Assembly (NCBI RefSeq): GCF_000172635.2
Contig: NC_018632.1
Location: forward strand, 2,480,001 to 2,544,000
Source: Alteromonas macleodii ATCC 27126
GTDB lineage: Bacteria; Pseudomonadota; Gammaproteobacteria; Enterobacterales; Alteromonadaceae
Direction: 5' to 3'
Length of the DNA: 64,000 bases
Positions 28,559 to 38,128 of this stretch are shown here, piece by piece; position 1 is the first letter of the stretch; each line of letters opens with the position of its first letter. Below the pieces are notes generated by a model. The model saw only the letters and a program-made list of their open reading frames with translations, ran no database searches and was not told the origin of the DNA. A program made the position numbers and the translations under genes.

Positions 28559-29974
28559 ATGAAGATGAAGAAACATGCGGCAGGCGTTCTAATAGGCGCA
28601 GCACTGAGTACATTAAGTTATCAAAGCTATGCCGACGTTATACTACACGCATTTAACTGGACCTACGACGACGTAGCCGCAAAAGCCCAGGAAATTGCGG
28701 ATCTTGGTTACACCAAAGTACTTGTTTCGCCTGCTTATAAATCGACAGGTGACCAGTGGTGGGCGCGATATCAACCACAGGACTATCGAGTTATTGATAA
28801 CCCACTTGGTGACACTGCTGACTTTCAAGCGATGGTTAATGCATTAAATGCCAAAGGTGTAGAGACCTATGCGGATATTGTCTTTAATCATATGGCGAAC
28901 GAAGCATGGAAACGTTCAGACTTAAACTACCCCGGAAGTGAAGTACTACAGCAATACTCATCAAATCAGGGATACTACAATGGCATCACATTATTTGGTG
29001 ATGTAAGTAGCGGCCTTTTTGGCGGTGGTGACTTCCACGGTACGTATGATCAAGGTGGTCCTAAGTGCATTAGTAACTACAGCGACGTGGGCGATGTTCA
29101 GTACAATAGATTATGCGGCGCCGCGCCAGATCCTGGCTTGCCCGACCTAGACCCCAATAATTGGGTAGTAGCCCAGCAAAAAGCGTATCTTCAGGCGTTA
29201 AAAGACATGGGTGTAACCGGGTTCCGCGTTGATGCTGCAAAGCACATGACCAACTATCATATCAACGCGGTGTTCGACAGCAATATAAAAAACGGCGTGC
29301 ATGTTTTCGGAGAAATAATTACCACGGGCGGTGCAGGCTCTAGTGAGTATGATAACTTCCTTGCACCTTATTTATCAGCAACAGGTCACTCGGCCTACGA
29401 CTTCCCGCTTTTCGCGCAAATACGCAGTGCATTTAGCTTCGGTGGTTCGATGAATGCCTTAGTTGACCCAGGTGCGTACGGTCAGGCTTTATCAGGCGAC
29501 AAGGCCATCACATTTAGTATTACCCACGACATCCCGCTAAACGACGGCTTCCGCTACCAGTTACTTGACCCTACCGACGAACATTTGGCAAATGCCTATG
29601 TACTAGGCCGTGACGGTGGTGTTCCATTACTGTACTCAGATAACAATGAAAGTGGTGATAATCGTTGGGTAGATTTGTACAAGCGTGATGACATCAAGGG
29701 TATGGTTAAATTCCATAACGGAGTTCAGGGCAGTGGCATGCAAGTGGTAAGTCATAATGACTGCGTTATTTTCTTCAAGCGTGACCATCAAGGCGTTGTG
29801 GGTATTAATAAATGCGCAGACGGCCAAGATATATGGGTAGATACATCTACGGACAATTTGTGGTGGTATAGAAATTACCGCGATACGTTAAGTAATGATG
29901 TGCAATATATTACAACTCAGTGGCACAAGTTCTATGTACCAGGAAGAAGCGCCCGAATGTGGCTTATGGAATAA
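28559..29974 (+). CDS. Secreted alpha-amylase, GH13
   Basis: The 471-residue enzyme cleaves internal alpha-1,4 bonds of starch or glycogen outside the cell. A signal peptide ends near YQSYADVILHAFNW. GH13 conserved regions appear in order: DIVFNH, GFRVDAAKH (nucleophile Asp), HVFGEII (acid/base Glu) and SITHDIPLND (third Asp after His). The compact length means no starch-binding module. Upstream, TGTAAGCATTAC (28506–28517) resembles a LacI-family operator half-pair, and TTCACCTTT/AAAGGTGAA arms (near 28433 and 28465) form another inverted repeat; neither is assigned to a regulator. A terminator follows. Confidence 0.94.
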   Translation: MKMKKHAAGVLIGAALSTLSYQSYADVILHAFNWTYDDVAAKAQEIADLGYTKVLVSPAYKSTGDQWWARYQPQDYRVIDNPLGDTADFQAMVNALNAKGVETYADIVFNHMANEAWKRSDLNYPGSEVLQQYSSNQGYYNGITLFGDVSSGLFGGGDFHGTYDQGGPKCISNYSDVGDVQYNRLCGAAPDPGLPDLDPNNWVVAQQKAYLQALKDMGVTGFRVDAAKHMTNYHINAVFDSNIKNGVHVFGEIITTGGAGSSEYDNFLAPYLSATGHSAYDFPLFAQIRSAFSFGGSMNALVDPGAYGQALSGDKAITFSITHDIPLNDGFRYQLLDPTDEHLANAYVLGRDGGVPLLYSDNNESGDNRWVDLYKRDDIKGMVKFHNGVQGSGMQVVSHNDCVIFFKRDHQGVVGINKCADGQDIWVDTSTDNLWWYRNYRDTLSNDVQYITTQWHKFYVPGRSARMWLME

Positions 29975-29988
29975 CCCATTGTTAACAA

Positions 29989-30022
29989 GAAAAGCCTGAA
30001 CATCGATTGTTCAGGCTTTTCG
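29989..30022. terminator. Bidirectional terminator after alpha-amylase
   Basis: Stem AAAAGCCTGAAC / GTTCAGGCTTTT (29990–30001 and 30009–30020) with a seven-base loop. It is symmetrical, so it serves the convergent amylase and quinone oxidoreductase genes. Confidence 0.9.
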
Positions 30023-30052
30023 TTAAGTTACCTTCTTGTCAGGCTTGTAGGA

Positions 30053-31027
30053 TCAGGGCACAAGCACCATCTTACCTTTCACTTCCCGGTTCATTACCTT
30101 GGCCATGGCTTTCGTTGCTTGTTCTAAGGGTAATGCTTCATCTACGACCACCTTAACCTTACCTTGCACATACCAAGTTAAAAGCTCTTGCATGTTTTCC
30201 GCGAAGCCTTTTGGATCGTGCTGAGTAAACGAGCCCCAAAATACGCCCATAACCGAATAGCCTTTTACCAGCGCTAAATTAACCGGAAATTTCGGGATCT
30301 CACCGCCAGCAAAGCCAACCACAAGTAAACGCCCTTCCCATGCCATACTGCGGCTGCAAGCGTGGAATGTGTCACCGCCAACGCATTCATAAACTACATC
30401 GACACCTTTGCCGCCTGTGACTTCTTTCAGCGTTTCTTTGAGATCTTTTTCTTTGTAGTTAATTAAAACGTCTGCGCCATACTCTTTAGCAAGCGCCAGC
30501 TTTTCTTCTGTTGAGCAAACTGCAATAACTTTAGCGCCCATAATCTTGCCTATTTGCACTGCTGCTAAGCCAGTACCACCCGCTGCGCCGGTTACAACCA
30601 GTGTTTCGCCTGGCTGCAGTTTTGCGCGCTGCTTTAACGCGTGATGTGCTGTCGCATGCGCAGTTACAAGAGCAGCCCCCTCATTAACATGGATGGGATC
30701 AGGTAACGGCATAACATGAGTGGCAGGGATCAGCGCTTTTTCTGCGTAACCACCTAAGTTAGACAACGCAATAACTCGTTGCCCTTCTTTTAAATGGCTT
30801 ACGCCCTCACCTACTTCAGATATGGTGCCTGCCACTTCATTGCCAGGAATAAACGGGAAGTCTGGCTGCATTTGATACAGACCTTGCACCAATAGTCCGT
30901 CTGGAAAGTTCACCCCTGCGGCTTCAACATTTACGACTACATGCCCTTTTTTTACTTCTGGGTCTGCAACGTCTTTAAATTGAAGTTCTTCAAGTGGTCC
31001 AAAAGATTCGCATACAATTGCTTTCAT
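30053..31027 (-). CDS. NADPH:quinone oxidoreductase family protein
   Basis: ATG 31027 (MKAIVCESFGPLEELQF) with GGAGACAG upstream gives 324 residues. It is a zinc-free medium-chain dehydrogenase of the quinone oxidoreductase type. The GroES-like half has FPFIPGNEVAGTISEVGEGV, and the NADPH-binding half has TGAAGGTGLAAVQIGK. No catalytic zinc cysteines are seen. It is the last gene of a four-gene minus-strand run after a phosphatase-like gene, an acyl-CoA dehydrogenase and a kinase-like gene. It may reduce an enoyl or keto intermediate of that pathway; this is inference. Confidence 0.88.
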   Translation of the reverse strand: MKAIVCESFGPLEELQFKDVADPEVKKGHVVVNVEAAGVNFPDGLLVQGLYQMQPDFPFIPGNEVAGTISEVGEGVSHLKEGQRVIALSNLGGYAEKALIPATHVMPLPDPIHVNEGAALVTAHATAHHALKQRAKLQPGETLVVTGAAGGTGLAAVQIGKIMGAKVIAVCSTEEKLALAKEYGADVLINYKEKDLKETLKEVTGGKGVDVVYECVGGDTFHACSRSMAWEGRLLVVGFAGGEIPKFPVNLALVKGYSVMGVFWGSFTQHDPKGFAENMQELLTWYVQGKVKVVVDEALPLEQATKAMAKVMNREVKGKMVLVP

Positions 31028-31101
31028 ACTGTCTCCAGTTGCTTTGTTCGACGTGCACGCTATTGATAGCATGACCTGTCATTAAATACGTTATATGGCG
31101 T

Positions 31102-32160
31102 TTATTCGCTTTGGTGAATGGTTTGGTTCGCAATTTGCGCCAGAGGTCGCACCATTGCACCTAATTGCATAGCCTTCTCGCTTGACGCATTGCCATCGTG
31201 TGCGCGTTTTACCACGCCTTGTAAAATAGCGGCTAAACGGAAAAAACTAAATGCGAGGTAAAACGTCCAATTGCTAATGCTATCAATACCTCTTCGCTCG
31301 CAATACGCATTGATATATTCTTGTTCACTTGGAATGCCTAACTGCTCTCTGTCTAAACCACCTAACCCAGCTGCGTGCGCAATGTCAGAGGGAAGGCGCA
31401 ACTGCATACATTGGTAAGCCAAATCGGCATACGGATGCCCCAACGTTGATAATTCCCAATCAAGTACCGCGACTACTCTTGGGTTTTTAGGGTCAGACAT
31501 ATCAAACATCATGTTGTCTAAACGAAAATCGCCATGGACCAACGAGACTTGACCATCATCTTTTGGCAGGTTGGCCTCAAGATACTGAATAAGACTTTCA
31601 ATTTCTTCAACATGCTCAAGTTCAGATGCACGATACTGTTTTGTCCACCTGCTTAGCTGACGTTCAAAGTAGCTGCCAGGCCTTCCATAATCGCGTAAGC
31701 CTGCGCTTTCAATATCTACACTGTGAAGCGCTGCAAGCACTCGGTTCATTTCATCATACATGGCACCACGAGTAGCAGAAGATGCTATTTCAGGCAGTGC
31801 GCTATTCCAGAAAATGTCACCTTCAACATAGGCCATAATGTAAAACATGCTACCGATTATGCTGGTATCTTCACATAAATGGTACGCTTTGGGCACAGGC
31901 ACTTCTGAGCCCTGCAACGCGTTGATAACGCGAAATTCTCGGTCAACTGCATGGGCCGATTTCAGTAATTTGCCCGGAGGTTGACGGCGTAATACATAAA
32001 CGCCGTTATCCGTAGTAAGTTTAAACGTCGGGTTCGATTGCCCACCCGCAAATTTCTCAGCGCTTTTGACGTGCCCAATACTCGGGCACGCAGAAGATAA
32101 ATACGAATTCAGCACTGCTAAATCTATGACATGTGGGGCTTTCGCATTGTCTTTAGACAC
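31102..32160 (-). CDS. APH-type phosphotransferase, ACAD10/11 kinase-like
   Basis: GTG 32160 (VSKDNAKAPHVIDL) lies five bases behind AGGAG; this start gives 352 residues. The aminoglycoside-phosphotransferase fold shows the catalytic loop LVHGDFRLDNMMFD and the metal motif VLDWELSTLGHPYADLAYQ, plus the N-terminal GGQSNPTFKL and VLRRQPPGKLLKSAHAV segments typical of the acyl-CoA-dehydrogenase-associated subfamily. In ACAD10/11 and Pseudomonas LvaA, such kinases phosphorylate 4-hydroxyacyl-CoAs. The adjoining upstream gene is an acyl-CoA dehydrogenase, matching that arrangement as two proteins. Drug resistance is an unlikely role. Confidence 0.87.
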   Translation of the reverse strand: MSKDNAKAPHVIDLAVLNSYLSSACPSIGHVKSAEKFAGGQSNPTFKLTTDNGVYVLRRQPPGKLLKSAHAVDREFRVINALQGSEVPVPKAYHLCEDTSIIGSMFYIMAYVEGDIFWNSALPEIASSATRGAMYDEMNRVLAALHSVDIESAGLRDYGRPGSYFERQLSRWTKQYRASELEHVEEIESLIQYLEANLPKDDGQVSLVHGDFRLDNMMFDMSDPKNPRVVAVLDWELSTLGHPYADLAYQCMQLRLPSDIAHAAGLGGLDREQLGIPSEQEYINAYCERRGIDSISNWTFYLAFSFFRLAAILQGVVKRAHDGNASSEKAMQLGAMVRPLAQIANQTIHQSE

Positions 32161-32209
32161 ATTCACTCCTTACCCGTAATTTTTTGTATTGTTTATTTAC
32201 AACACTGAC

Positions 32210-33445
32210 TTATTCAGCGACTGCTTTTTCAGCAATAAGATTACGACCTAACTGCATCATGTGAACCTGATCAGGGCCATCTGCCAGCTTGATAGTACGC
32301 GCATAAGCGTACATGGCAGACAATACGAAATCTTGGCTTGTACCTGCAGCGCCGTGCATCTGAATGGCATGGTCGATAACGTTACAGGCCATAGTAGGTG
32401 CAACTATCTTGATAGCAGCGATAAGGTCGCGCGATACTTTGTTGCCATAGCGATCCATCTTATCAGCCGCTTTCAACGTAAGCAGACGCGCCTGTTCAAT
32501 ATCACAGTGCATCTGCGCAATGCTTTCTCTAACCGATTGCTGTTTTGACAACGGTTTGCCAAACGCCACTCGGCTTTCAACTCGTTCACAGGCCATATCG
32601 AGCGCGCGCTGTGCACAGCCAATAAGGCGCATACAATGGTGAATACGGCCCGGGCCTAAGCGCCCTTGCGCGATTTCAAAACCACGCCCTTCACCAAGCA
32701 GTAAGTTTTCTGCCGGTACACGTACGTTTTCAAACAAGACTTCAGCATGACCAATAGGCTCGTCGTAATAGCCCATTGCTGCCATTGGGCGAACAATAGT
32801 TACACCCTTGGTGTCCATAGGAACTAAGATTTGAGACTGCTGCTGGTGACGAGGCGCATCGAAATCAGTTTTGCCCATTACCACCATAATTTTACAGTTT
32901 TCATTCATAGCACCGCTGGTGTACCACTTACGGCCGTTGATAACGTATTCATCGCCATCGCGCTTAATGGAAGTTTCGATGTTTGTCGCGTCACTTGATG
33001 CCACTGCAGGCTCTGTCATAGCAAAGGCTGAGCGTATTTCCCCGTTTAAGAGAGGCTCTAACCACTGCTTTTTCTGACTCTCGTTACCGTATTTCGCAAG
33101 CACTTCCATATTGCCGGTATCTGGCGCACTACAGTTGAAGATTTCAGAGCTAAACAAAACTCTGCCCATTTCTTCACAAAGTGGTGCATACTCTGCGTTA
33201 GTCAAGCCCGCGCCATATGGCTTATATTCTTCAGGTAAAAACAAATTCCAAAGGCCCGCTTCTTTTGCACGCTTTTTCAATGTATGCATCATTTCAGGCG
33301 TTTTCCAACGGCCTTCGCCATTGTTGGCAGAGCCATTTTCTACGGCGTGAATGTATTCCTTTTCGATTGGATACACTTCTTCTTTCATAAACGCTTTTAG
33401 TTTTTCTAAAAGTGCTTGGGTCTTTTCATTATATTCAAAGTTCAT
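32210..33445 (-). CDS. Acyl-CoA dehydrogenase, ACAD10/11 or LvaC-like
   Basis: The 411-residue FAD enzyme has [20 protein letters not shown] (FAD/substrate region), [20 protein letters not shown], and C-terminal [13 protein letters not shown]. The phrase [10 protein letters not shown] and the neighbour kinase gene point to the subfamily paired with APH-type kinases, which removes phosphate from 4-phosphoacyl-CoA and re-forms a standard beta-oxidation intermediate. Electrons would go through ETF to ETF-QO, encoded at the left edge of the window. Classical fatty-acid dehydrogenase activity is the alternative. Confidence 0.88.
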   Translation of the reverse strand: MNFEYNEKTQALLEKLKAFMKEEVYPIEKEYIHAVENGSANNGEGRWKTPEMMHTLKKRAKEAGLWNLFLPEEYKPYGAGLTNAEYAPLCEEMGRVLFSSEIFNCSAPDTGNMEVLAKYGNESQKKQWLEPLLNGEIRSAFAMTEPAVASSDATNIETSIKRDGDEYVINGRKWYTSGAMNENCKIMVVMGKTDFDAPRHQQQSQILVPMDTKGVTIVRPMAAMGYYDEPIGHAEVLFENVRVPAENLLLGEGRGFEIAQGRLGPGRIHHCMRLIGCAQRALDMACERVESRVAFGKPLSKQQSVRESIAQMHCDIEQARLLTLKAADKMDRYGNKVSRDLIAAIKIVAPTMACNVIDHAIQMHGAAGTSQDFVLSAMYAYARTIKLADGPDQVHMMQLGRNLIAEKAVAE

Positions 33446-33456
33446 AACTGCCCCAT

Positions 33457-34143
33457 TTAGCTGTAGGTAATGGCGTGTAACCTGTCAATCACATCCAGGT
33501 GAGGTACGCTGTTGAAGTTATTAAGGTGAACGCCTCGCGCATTGGCAAAGCATTGAGAAAAACTGGCATTTCGGATCTGCAAATTCATATTTACAACGGT
33601 GGCCGCATCGTAGCCAAGAATATGTTTAAGCATCATGGCAATTGCGCCGCCCGAGCTCACAACAAGTACGCGCTTCGCATCTATACTTTGAAGGTGCGTG
33701 AGCATACTGTGAACTCTATCTTCGAACTGACCCCATGTTTCATCAAGGAGTTCATGCGCCAATTCGTCTTGCGACCAGGCAAGCATTGCTTTTTTTAGCA
33801 ATCGGTAATATTCAGAAGGCGATGCACCTTCAGGTACTTTTGCTTCTGGGTAGCGTGTTAAATAGGCGGTAGCCACTGCCTGAAAATTGAATTCATTCAG
33901 GGCGCTATTCACCGTAACTTCAGGTAGCGTATAGTCTTCAGTAGCAATACCCGAGGCAATACCGTCTTTGGTTTCGTGATGCCTTACCATGTCGCCAGAG
34001 AAAACTGCATCAAATTCAACATTGCGATGCTTGAAATAGTCACCAAGCCAAATGGCCTGTTGCCCACCCAGTTCACTAAGTTTGTCATAGTTCGCTTTGC
34101 CAAAAGACGCTTGACCATGTCGCACTAAATAGATGTCTGTCAT
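33457..34143 (-). CDS. Histidine phosphatase family protein
   Basis: ATG 34143 ([15 protein letters not shown]) is preferred over an in-frame start at 34179, because the catalytic RHG motif sits at residues 8–10 as in phosphoglycerate-mutase-like phosphatases. The product is 228 residues. The second catalytic His fits [15 protein letters not shown] only if the usual His is replaced: the segment reads VVSSGGAIA where relatives often have VVxHGG, so the missing His deserves checking. It is the first gene of the operon with the acyl-CoA dehydrogenase (11 bases apart), kinase and oxidoreductase. A phosphatase acting in the kinase pathway is conceivable but unproven. Confidence 0.82.
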   Translation of the reverse strand: MTDIYLVRHGQASFGKANYDKLSELGGQQAIWLGDYFKHRNVEFDAVFSGDMVRHHETKDGIASGIATEDYTLPEVTVNSALNEFNFQAVATAYLTRYPEAKVPEGASPSEYYRLLKKAMLAWSQDELAHELLDETWGQFEDRVHSMLTHLQSIDAKRVLVVSSGGAIAMMLKHILGYDAATVVNMNLQIRNASFSQCFANARGVHLNNFNSVPHLDVIDRLHAITYS

Positions 34144-34481
34144 ACCGCTGCCTGATGTTATTAATATGTTAACTTTCAACCAACATACTAAGGAAAACAG
34201 CGATATAAGTTTAATTGATATTTTGAATGAGTATGCATCATGTGAAACTATTCACTGCCAAATATCCGTTCGCTTTTTGCACGTTACGAACAAAATTTGA
34301 CATGATAGCTTCAAATGCGTGCAATATATGTTCATTAGATTGTATAGTGAAAAAGCACTACACGACGTCATAGGGAAGTTGGCGTATTTAAAATGTAAAG
34401 GACTGTACGCATTTGGACGCGACCTTGTCGTGATTAATTTTGTTTAAAGCCCCCCGCTTTTGAAAAATAAAAAGAACCAAA
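34144..34481. other. Divergent intergenic region before the TonB receptor
   Basis: 338 AT-rich bases hold the promoters for the minus-strand acyl-CoA dehydrogenase operon and the plus-strand TonB-dependent receptor. I see no convincing Fur box, repeat or small gene. Confidence 0.6.
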
Positions 34482-37112
34482 ATGAAGTCACTTACACACG
34501 CTTTGTCTTGTAATAGCTTAAGCATATCTACACCACAAAACGCCATTACGCGTTGCCTGTGTAGTTCGCCGTTTATTGCCTCTATTGTTTCGTCGACACT
34601 TGCTTTGGCTCCCCACGCTCACGCCGATGAGAATGCTCTATCTACTCCGCATAACAAAAAGGCGCTGGAACACATTGTTGTACAGGCGCAAAAGACCAGT
34701 CAAAACTTGCAAGATGTGCCCGTTGCGGTCACTGCGCTTTCAGGTCAAGACCTAGTTGAAACAGTTAGCCGAGATGTGTTTGACCTGCAAAACTACGTAC
34801 CTGCCTTTGGCGCGTTTCAAAATCAAAGCGTAACAAATTCAGGGTTTTCAATACGCGGCATTGGCACGTCTTCACAAAACTTCGGCTTCGAGTCTTCGGT
34901 GGGTTTATACGTAGATGGTGTGTACCGTGCACGACAAAACGCGTTAATAAACGACTTAGTCGATATTGAATCCATAGAAGTGTTGCGTGGGCCACAGGGC
35001 ACACTATTCGGAAAGAATACCGCCGCTGGCGCAATGACGTTAACTACGGTCGCACCTTCACACGACGAACGCGACGGCTTTGCCGAAGCCATCATCGGCA
35101 ATGATAACTTGGTTCGTTTAAGCGCTGGCTCGTCGTTTTCGCTAATCGACGATGTACTCGCCATGCGAGTATCTGGCTTTAGTTCTCACAGTGACGGTTT
35201 CATTACCGACGAGCGCAGCGGACAAACCCTAAATAACCGTAACCGTTCTGCGATAAAAGCACAGTTGCTTTACACTCCAACAGATGAAATTAGCGTGCGA
35301 CTTATTGCTGATTACGGCGAGCTAGACGAACGATGCTGCGGCGCACTTACTTTTCAAAACAACATTCAGGCTAATGACATAGCGGGTAAATTCGGCACTG
35401 ATGCGCTGCTGCTACAACCGCCGTTTAATGCAACTATTTACGGGCGCGATAACTTTTATGACTATAAAACCTCGCTGTCGCAAACTCCCCTTTCAAAAAT
35501 GAAAGACAAAGGACTATCAGTTCAAGTAGATGTGGCTTTAAACAAAGCATGGGATTTTGTGAGCATAAGCGCGTACCGCGCGTTTGACAGCTTAGATACG
35601 GTAGATACCGACTTTTCTGATGCGGACCTTCTTACTGCCACTAACGACGCCAAGCAGCAGTCGTTTTCTCAAGAAATTAGATTACATTACACCAGTGAAG
35701 ATGTGCGCGGTTTAATAGGTGTTTACTATTACAGCCAAAACTTAGATCTAACCTTTGATACTACCACGCAAGATGATTTTAGTGCGTTCTTTAATGCCGC
35801 CGCGCCCGATCTGCTGCCTTTGGCTAACGCCATCAACGAGCTATCTGCAGTTACATCAGGCTTTATTGCGCCTGCTGCAGCACCCGCGCCGTCCGGTACT
35901 GCTTTCGCGCACAGCGCCTATCAAGAGCAAGATAGTATTGCTTTATTCTCTCAGCTGGATTGGCTGTTAAACAGTGATTTCACCTTAACAACGGGCTTAC
36001 GCTATACCCGCGAAGAAAAGTCGATTGTCGGAGCCTACGATGAGCAAGGGCCTGGTATTGACGGACTAACTCAAGACCCAGCGCAATGGCCTAATGTAGG
36101 TCGTGCTGTATTTGGGTTACAAAACATCGCTGCTGCGTTAGCGGCGGGACAAGCCCCTACAGCACAGTCCCTTAACGCTATAGCACCATTTCAACAAGCG
36201 GGCTGGGGATATTTTTTCTTGGGATCTGCAGCGGTTATGCCGCGCCCTGACTTAAACGAAGAGCTTGATGATTCACAGTTAACCGGCACGGTAAAACTGG
36301 CTTATCACCCTAATGACAACACGCTAACCTACGCTAGTTTTGCGACTGGTTACAAAGCCGGCGGTACGAATACCGACAGAATCTTACCTTCGCTTAGCCC
36401 GCTTTTTGATGCTGAAAAATCGCGAAGTGCTGAAATAGGTATAAAACACGACTTTGAAGAATACGGCGTGCGCGTAAATGCTGCGGCGCACTATACACAA
36501 ATTAGCGACTTTCAGGCGACGACCTTTACCGGAACGGGATTCAACCTGCAAAATGCGGGCGATATCATAGTAAAAGGCATAGAGCTTGAAGCCACATGGC
36601 TAATGACAGAAAGCACCGAATTACATGCAGTTGCGTCGCGCACATTGGCGAATTTTGATGAGTTTAAACGCGGTACCTGTTGGGTAGCATACACGTGGCA
36701 CACGGGCATTGACGACCCGGGCCGTGTGGAGCCAAACGACCCGTTCTGTTCAAGAGACGGAGACCGCGTAGGCTTCGAGCCTCAGAACTCACTATCTCTT
36801 ATGCTGAATCACTATTTCGAAGTTGGGAATTATCCTGCCTCCGCCAGTATTGACTACCAATACACGGGCGACGTATTTCTTGATGATGCGAACGATCCGT
36901 ACAAACACGCTGACGACTTTTCATTATTTAACGTTCGCGTCAGTTTCACTATCCCACAATGGGATAGCGAAATTATTGCGTGGTCGCGCAACGTTTTCGA
37001 TGAAGAGTACGTTGCACGAAGTGGCTTTGATGTACCTGTACAAACCGGAAAGATCATGGCCTACCCAGGCGCACCTAGAAGCTTTGGCGTTACCTTCAGA
37101 AAGTCTTTCTAA
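34482..37112 (+). CDS. TonB-dependent outer-membrane receptor
   Basis: The 876-residue protein imports a siderophore, carbohydrate or other large substrate across the outer membrane using TonB energy. The signal peptide ends near LAPHAHADEN (about residue 49). A TonB-box-like EHIVVQAQKT is followed by the plug domain (NLQDVPVAVTALSGQDLVE; SIEVLRGPQGTLFGKNTAAG), then a 22-strand barrel ending with the C-terminal aromatic residue in TFRKSF. The plug type with LQDVPVAVTA and GKNTAAGAM is common in Sphingomonad/Alteromonad receptors for plant or aromatic compounds. The substrate is unknown. Its stop overlaps the convergent xdhC stop. Confidence 0.94.
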   Translation: MKSLTHALSCNSLSISTPQNAITRCLCSSPFIASIVSSTLALAPHAHADENALSTPHNKKALEHIVVQAQKTSQNLQDVPVAVTALSGQDLVETVSRDVFDLQNYVPAFGAFQNQSVTNSGFSIRGIGTSSQNFGFESSVGLYVDGVYRARQNALINDLVDIESIEVLRGPQGTLFGKNTAAGAMTLTTVAPSHDERDGFAEAIIGNDNLVRLSAGSSFSLIDDVLAMRVSGFSSHSDGFITDERSGQTLNNRNRSAIKAQLLYTPTDEISVRLIADYGELDERCCGALTFQNNIQANDIAGKFGTDALLLQPPFNATIYGRDNFYDYKTSLSQTPLSKMKDKGLSVQVDVALNKAWDFVSISAYRAFDSLDTVDTDFSDADLLTATNDAKQQSFSQEIRLHYTSEDVRGLIGVYYYSQNLDLTFDTTTQDDFSAFFNAAAPDLLPLANAINELSAVTSGFIAPAAAPAPSGTAFAHSAYQEQDSIALFSQLDWLLNSDFTLTTGLRYTREEKSIVGAYDEQGPGIDGLTQDPAQWPNVGRAVFGLQNIAAALAAGQAPTAQSLNAIAPFQQAGWGYFFLGSAAVMPRPDLNEELDDSQLTGTVKLAYHPNDNTLTYASFATGYKAGGTNTDRILPSLSPLFDAEKSRSAEIGIKHDFEEYGVRVNAAAHYTQISDFQATTFTGTGFNLQNAGDIIVKGIELEATWLMTESTELHAVASRTLANFDEFKRGTCWVAYTWHTGIDDPGRVEPNDPFCSRDGDRVGFEPQNSLSLMLNHYFEVGNYPASASIDYQYTGDVFLDDANDPYKHADDFSLFNVRVSFTIPQWDSEIIAWSRNVFDEEYVARSGFDVPVQTGKIMAYPGAPRSFGVTFRKSF

Positions 37113-38101
37113 CGCTTTAAATGCGTAGGTTTGGTATGAAACACCGCATGGCACTGAGCAATAACAGACAGCGCTATATGCTCTGGTAGCTCACCACCAA
37201 TGTCGAAACCAGCGGGGCTTGCAAAATACTGAGTAAAGTTGGTATCGCCAAGCCCGGCTAAATCCATAATTTCCTGCTTACGGTGCAGTGGCCCGAGCAT
37301 TGCCGTATAGGTTAACGATTGCTTGCTTAGCACCTGCAGCGCCTTTGCATCAATTTCACGGTGATGGGACATAAGCACTGCTGCTTGAACGTTATGTTCG
37401 CCCATGTGAAGACGTAAGCCTTCAGTAGACGGGTCTTCAATCAAGTAATTTACCTCGGGAAAATGTTCAAGTCTTGCTTGTGCAGGCCTTGGATCCCAAA
37501 GGCTGACTAAATAGCCCTGCAAACTAGCAAGCTTAGTCATAAAGGTAGCGTCGTACCCACCTCCAACAACAAGTAGGTGGATAGGCGGCAGCATCAAAAC
37601 CGACAACATGCGCTTGCCATCAACGGTGTCTAGCACAGCTTTTCTACGTTTAGCAGAATGGTCTTCCAATTCCGTGCAATCACCCAAAGTACCGTCTACA
37701 GCGCAGCGCCACTCACACGCTTTTCCGTTTGATAAGCTTTTGCTAACCACATCCAACGATAAATACTGGTTACTCTCGTTAACTGGTACGAGTGCCAAGT
37801 GCACCACACCGCCGCATCCAACACCTAGCTTAAACGCGATGTCTTCTTCATCTTCGTCATCGTAAACCGCGGTACGACTTACCCCGTCTGTCATTACTCG
37901 CTGGGCTTTTTTAACGATGTCACTTTCTAAGCAGCCACCGCTTAATATACCTAACTGATGCCCAGCGTCACTAAACAACATCATGGCGCCTGCTTTTCGA
38001 TAGCATGAGCCTTCGGTTTTAAAAATAAAACCTAACACCCACTTATGCTTGTTTTTAAATGGAAGCCACTGGGCCAACAAATGGTTAACGTGATTACTCA
38101 T
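37109..38101 (-). CDS. xdhC: XdhC family protein (molybdenum cofactor insertion/sulfuration)
   Basis: The 330-residue protein has an N-terminal XdhC/CoxI domain (KHKWVLGFIFKTEGSCYRKAGAMM, GGCLESDI) and a C-terminal Rossmann-like domain (LLVVGGGYDATFM, VSLWDPRPAQARL, AAVLMSHHREID). XdhC binds Moco and helps it receive sulfur and enter xanthine-dehydrogenase-type enzymes. No such client enzyme is in the window, but the moa/mod block lies 4–8 kb away. Its TAG overlaps the TonB receptor TAA on the other strand. Confidence 0.9.
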   Translation of the reverse strand: MSNHVNHLLAQWLPFKNKHKWVLGFIFKTEGSCYRKAGAMMLFSDAGHQLGILSGGCLESDIVKKAQRVMTDGVSRTAVYDDEDEEDIAFKLGVGCGGVVHLALVPVNESNQYLSLDVVSKSLSNGKACEWRCAVDGTLGDCTELEDHSAKRRKAVLDTVDGKRMLSVLMLPPIHLLVVGGGYDATFMTKLASLQGYLVSLWDPRPAQARLEHFPEVNYLIEDPSTEGLRLHMGEHNVQAAVLMSHHREIDAKALQVLSKQSLTYTAMLGPLHRKQEIMDLAGLGDTNFTQYFASPAGFDIGGELPEHIALSVIAQCHAVFHTKPTHLKR

Positions 38102-38128
38102 AACTACCTCTACACCCGTTTAACCTGC

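Noticed and set aside
34144..34481. Fur box before the TonB receptor
   Set aside because: No segment matches the 19-bp Fur consensus well; AT-rich stretches alone are not enough.
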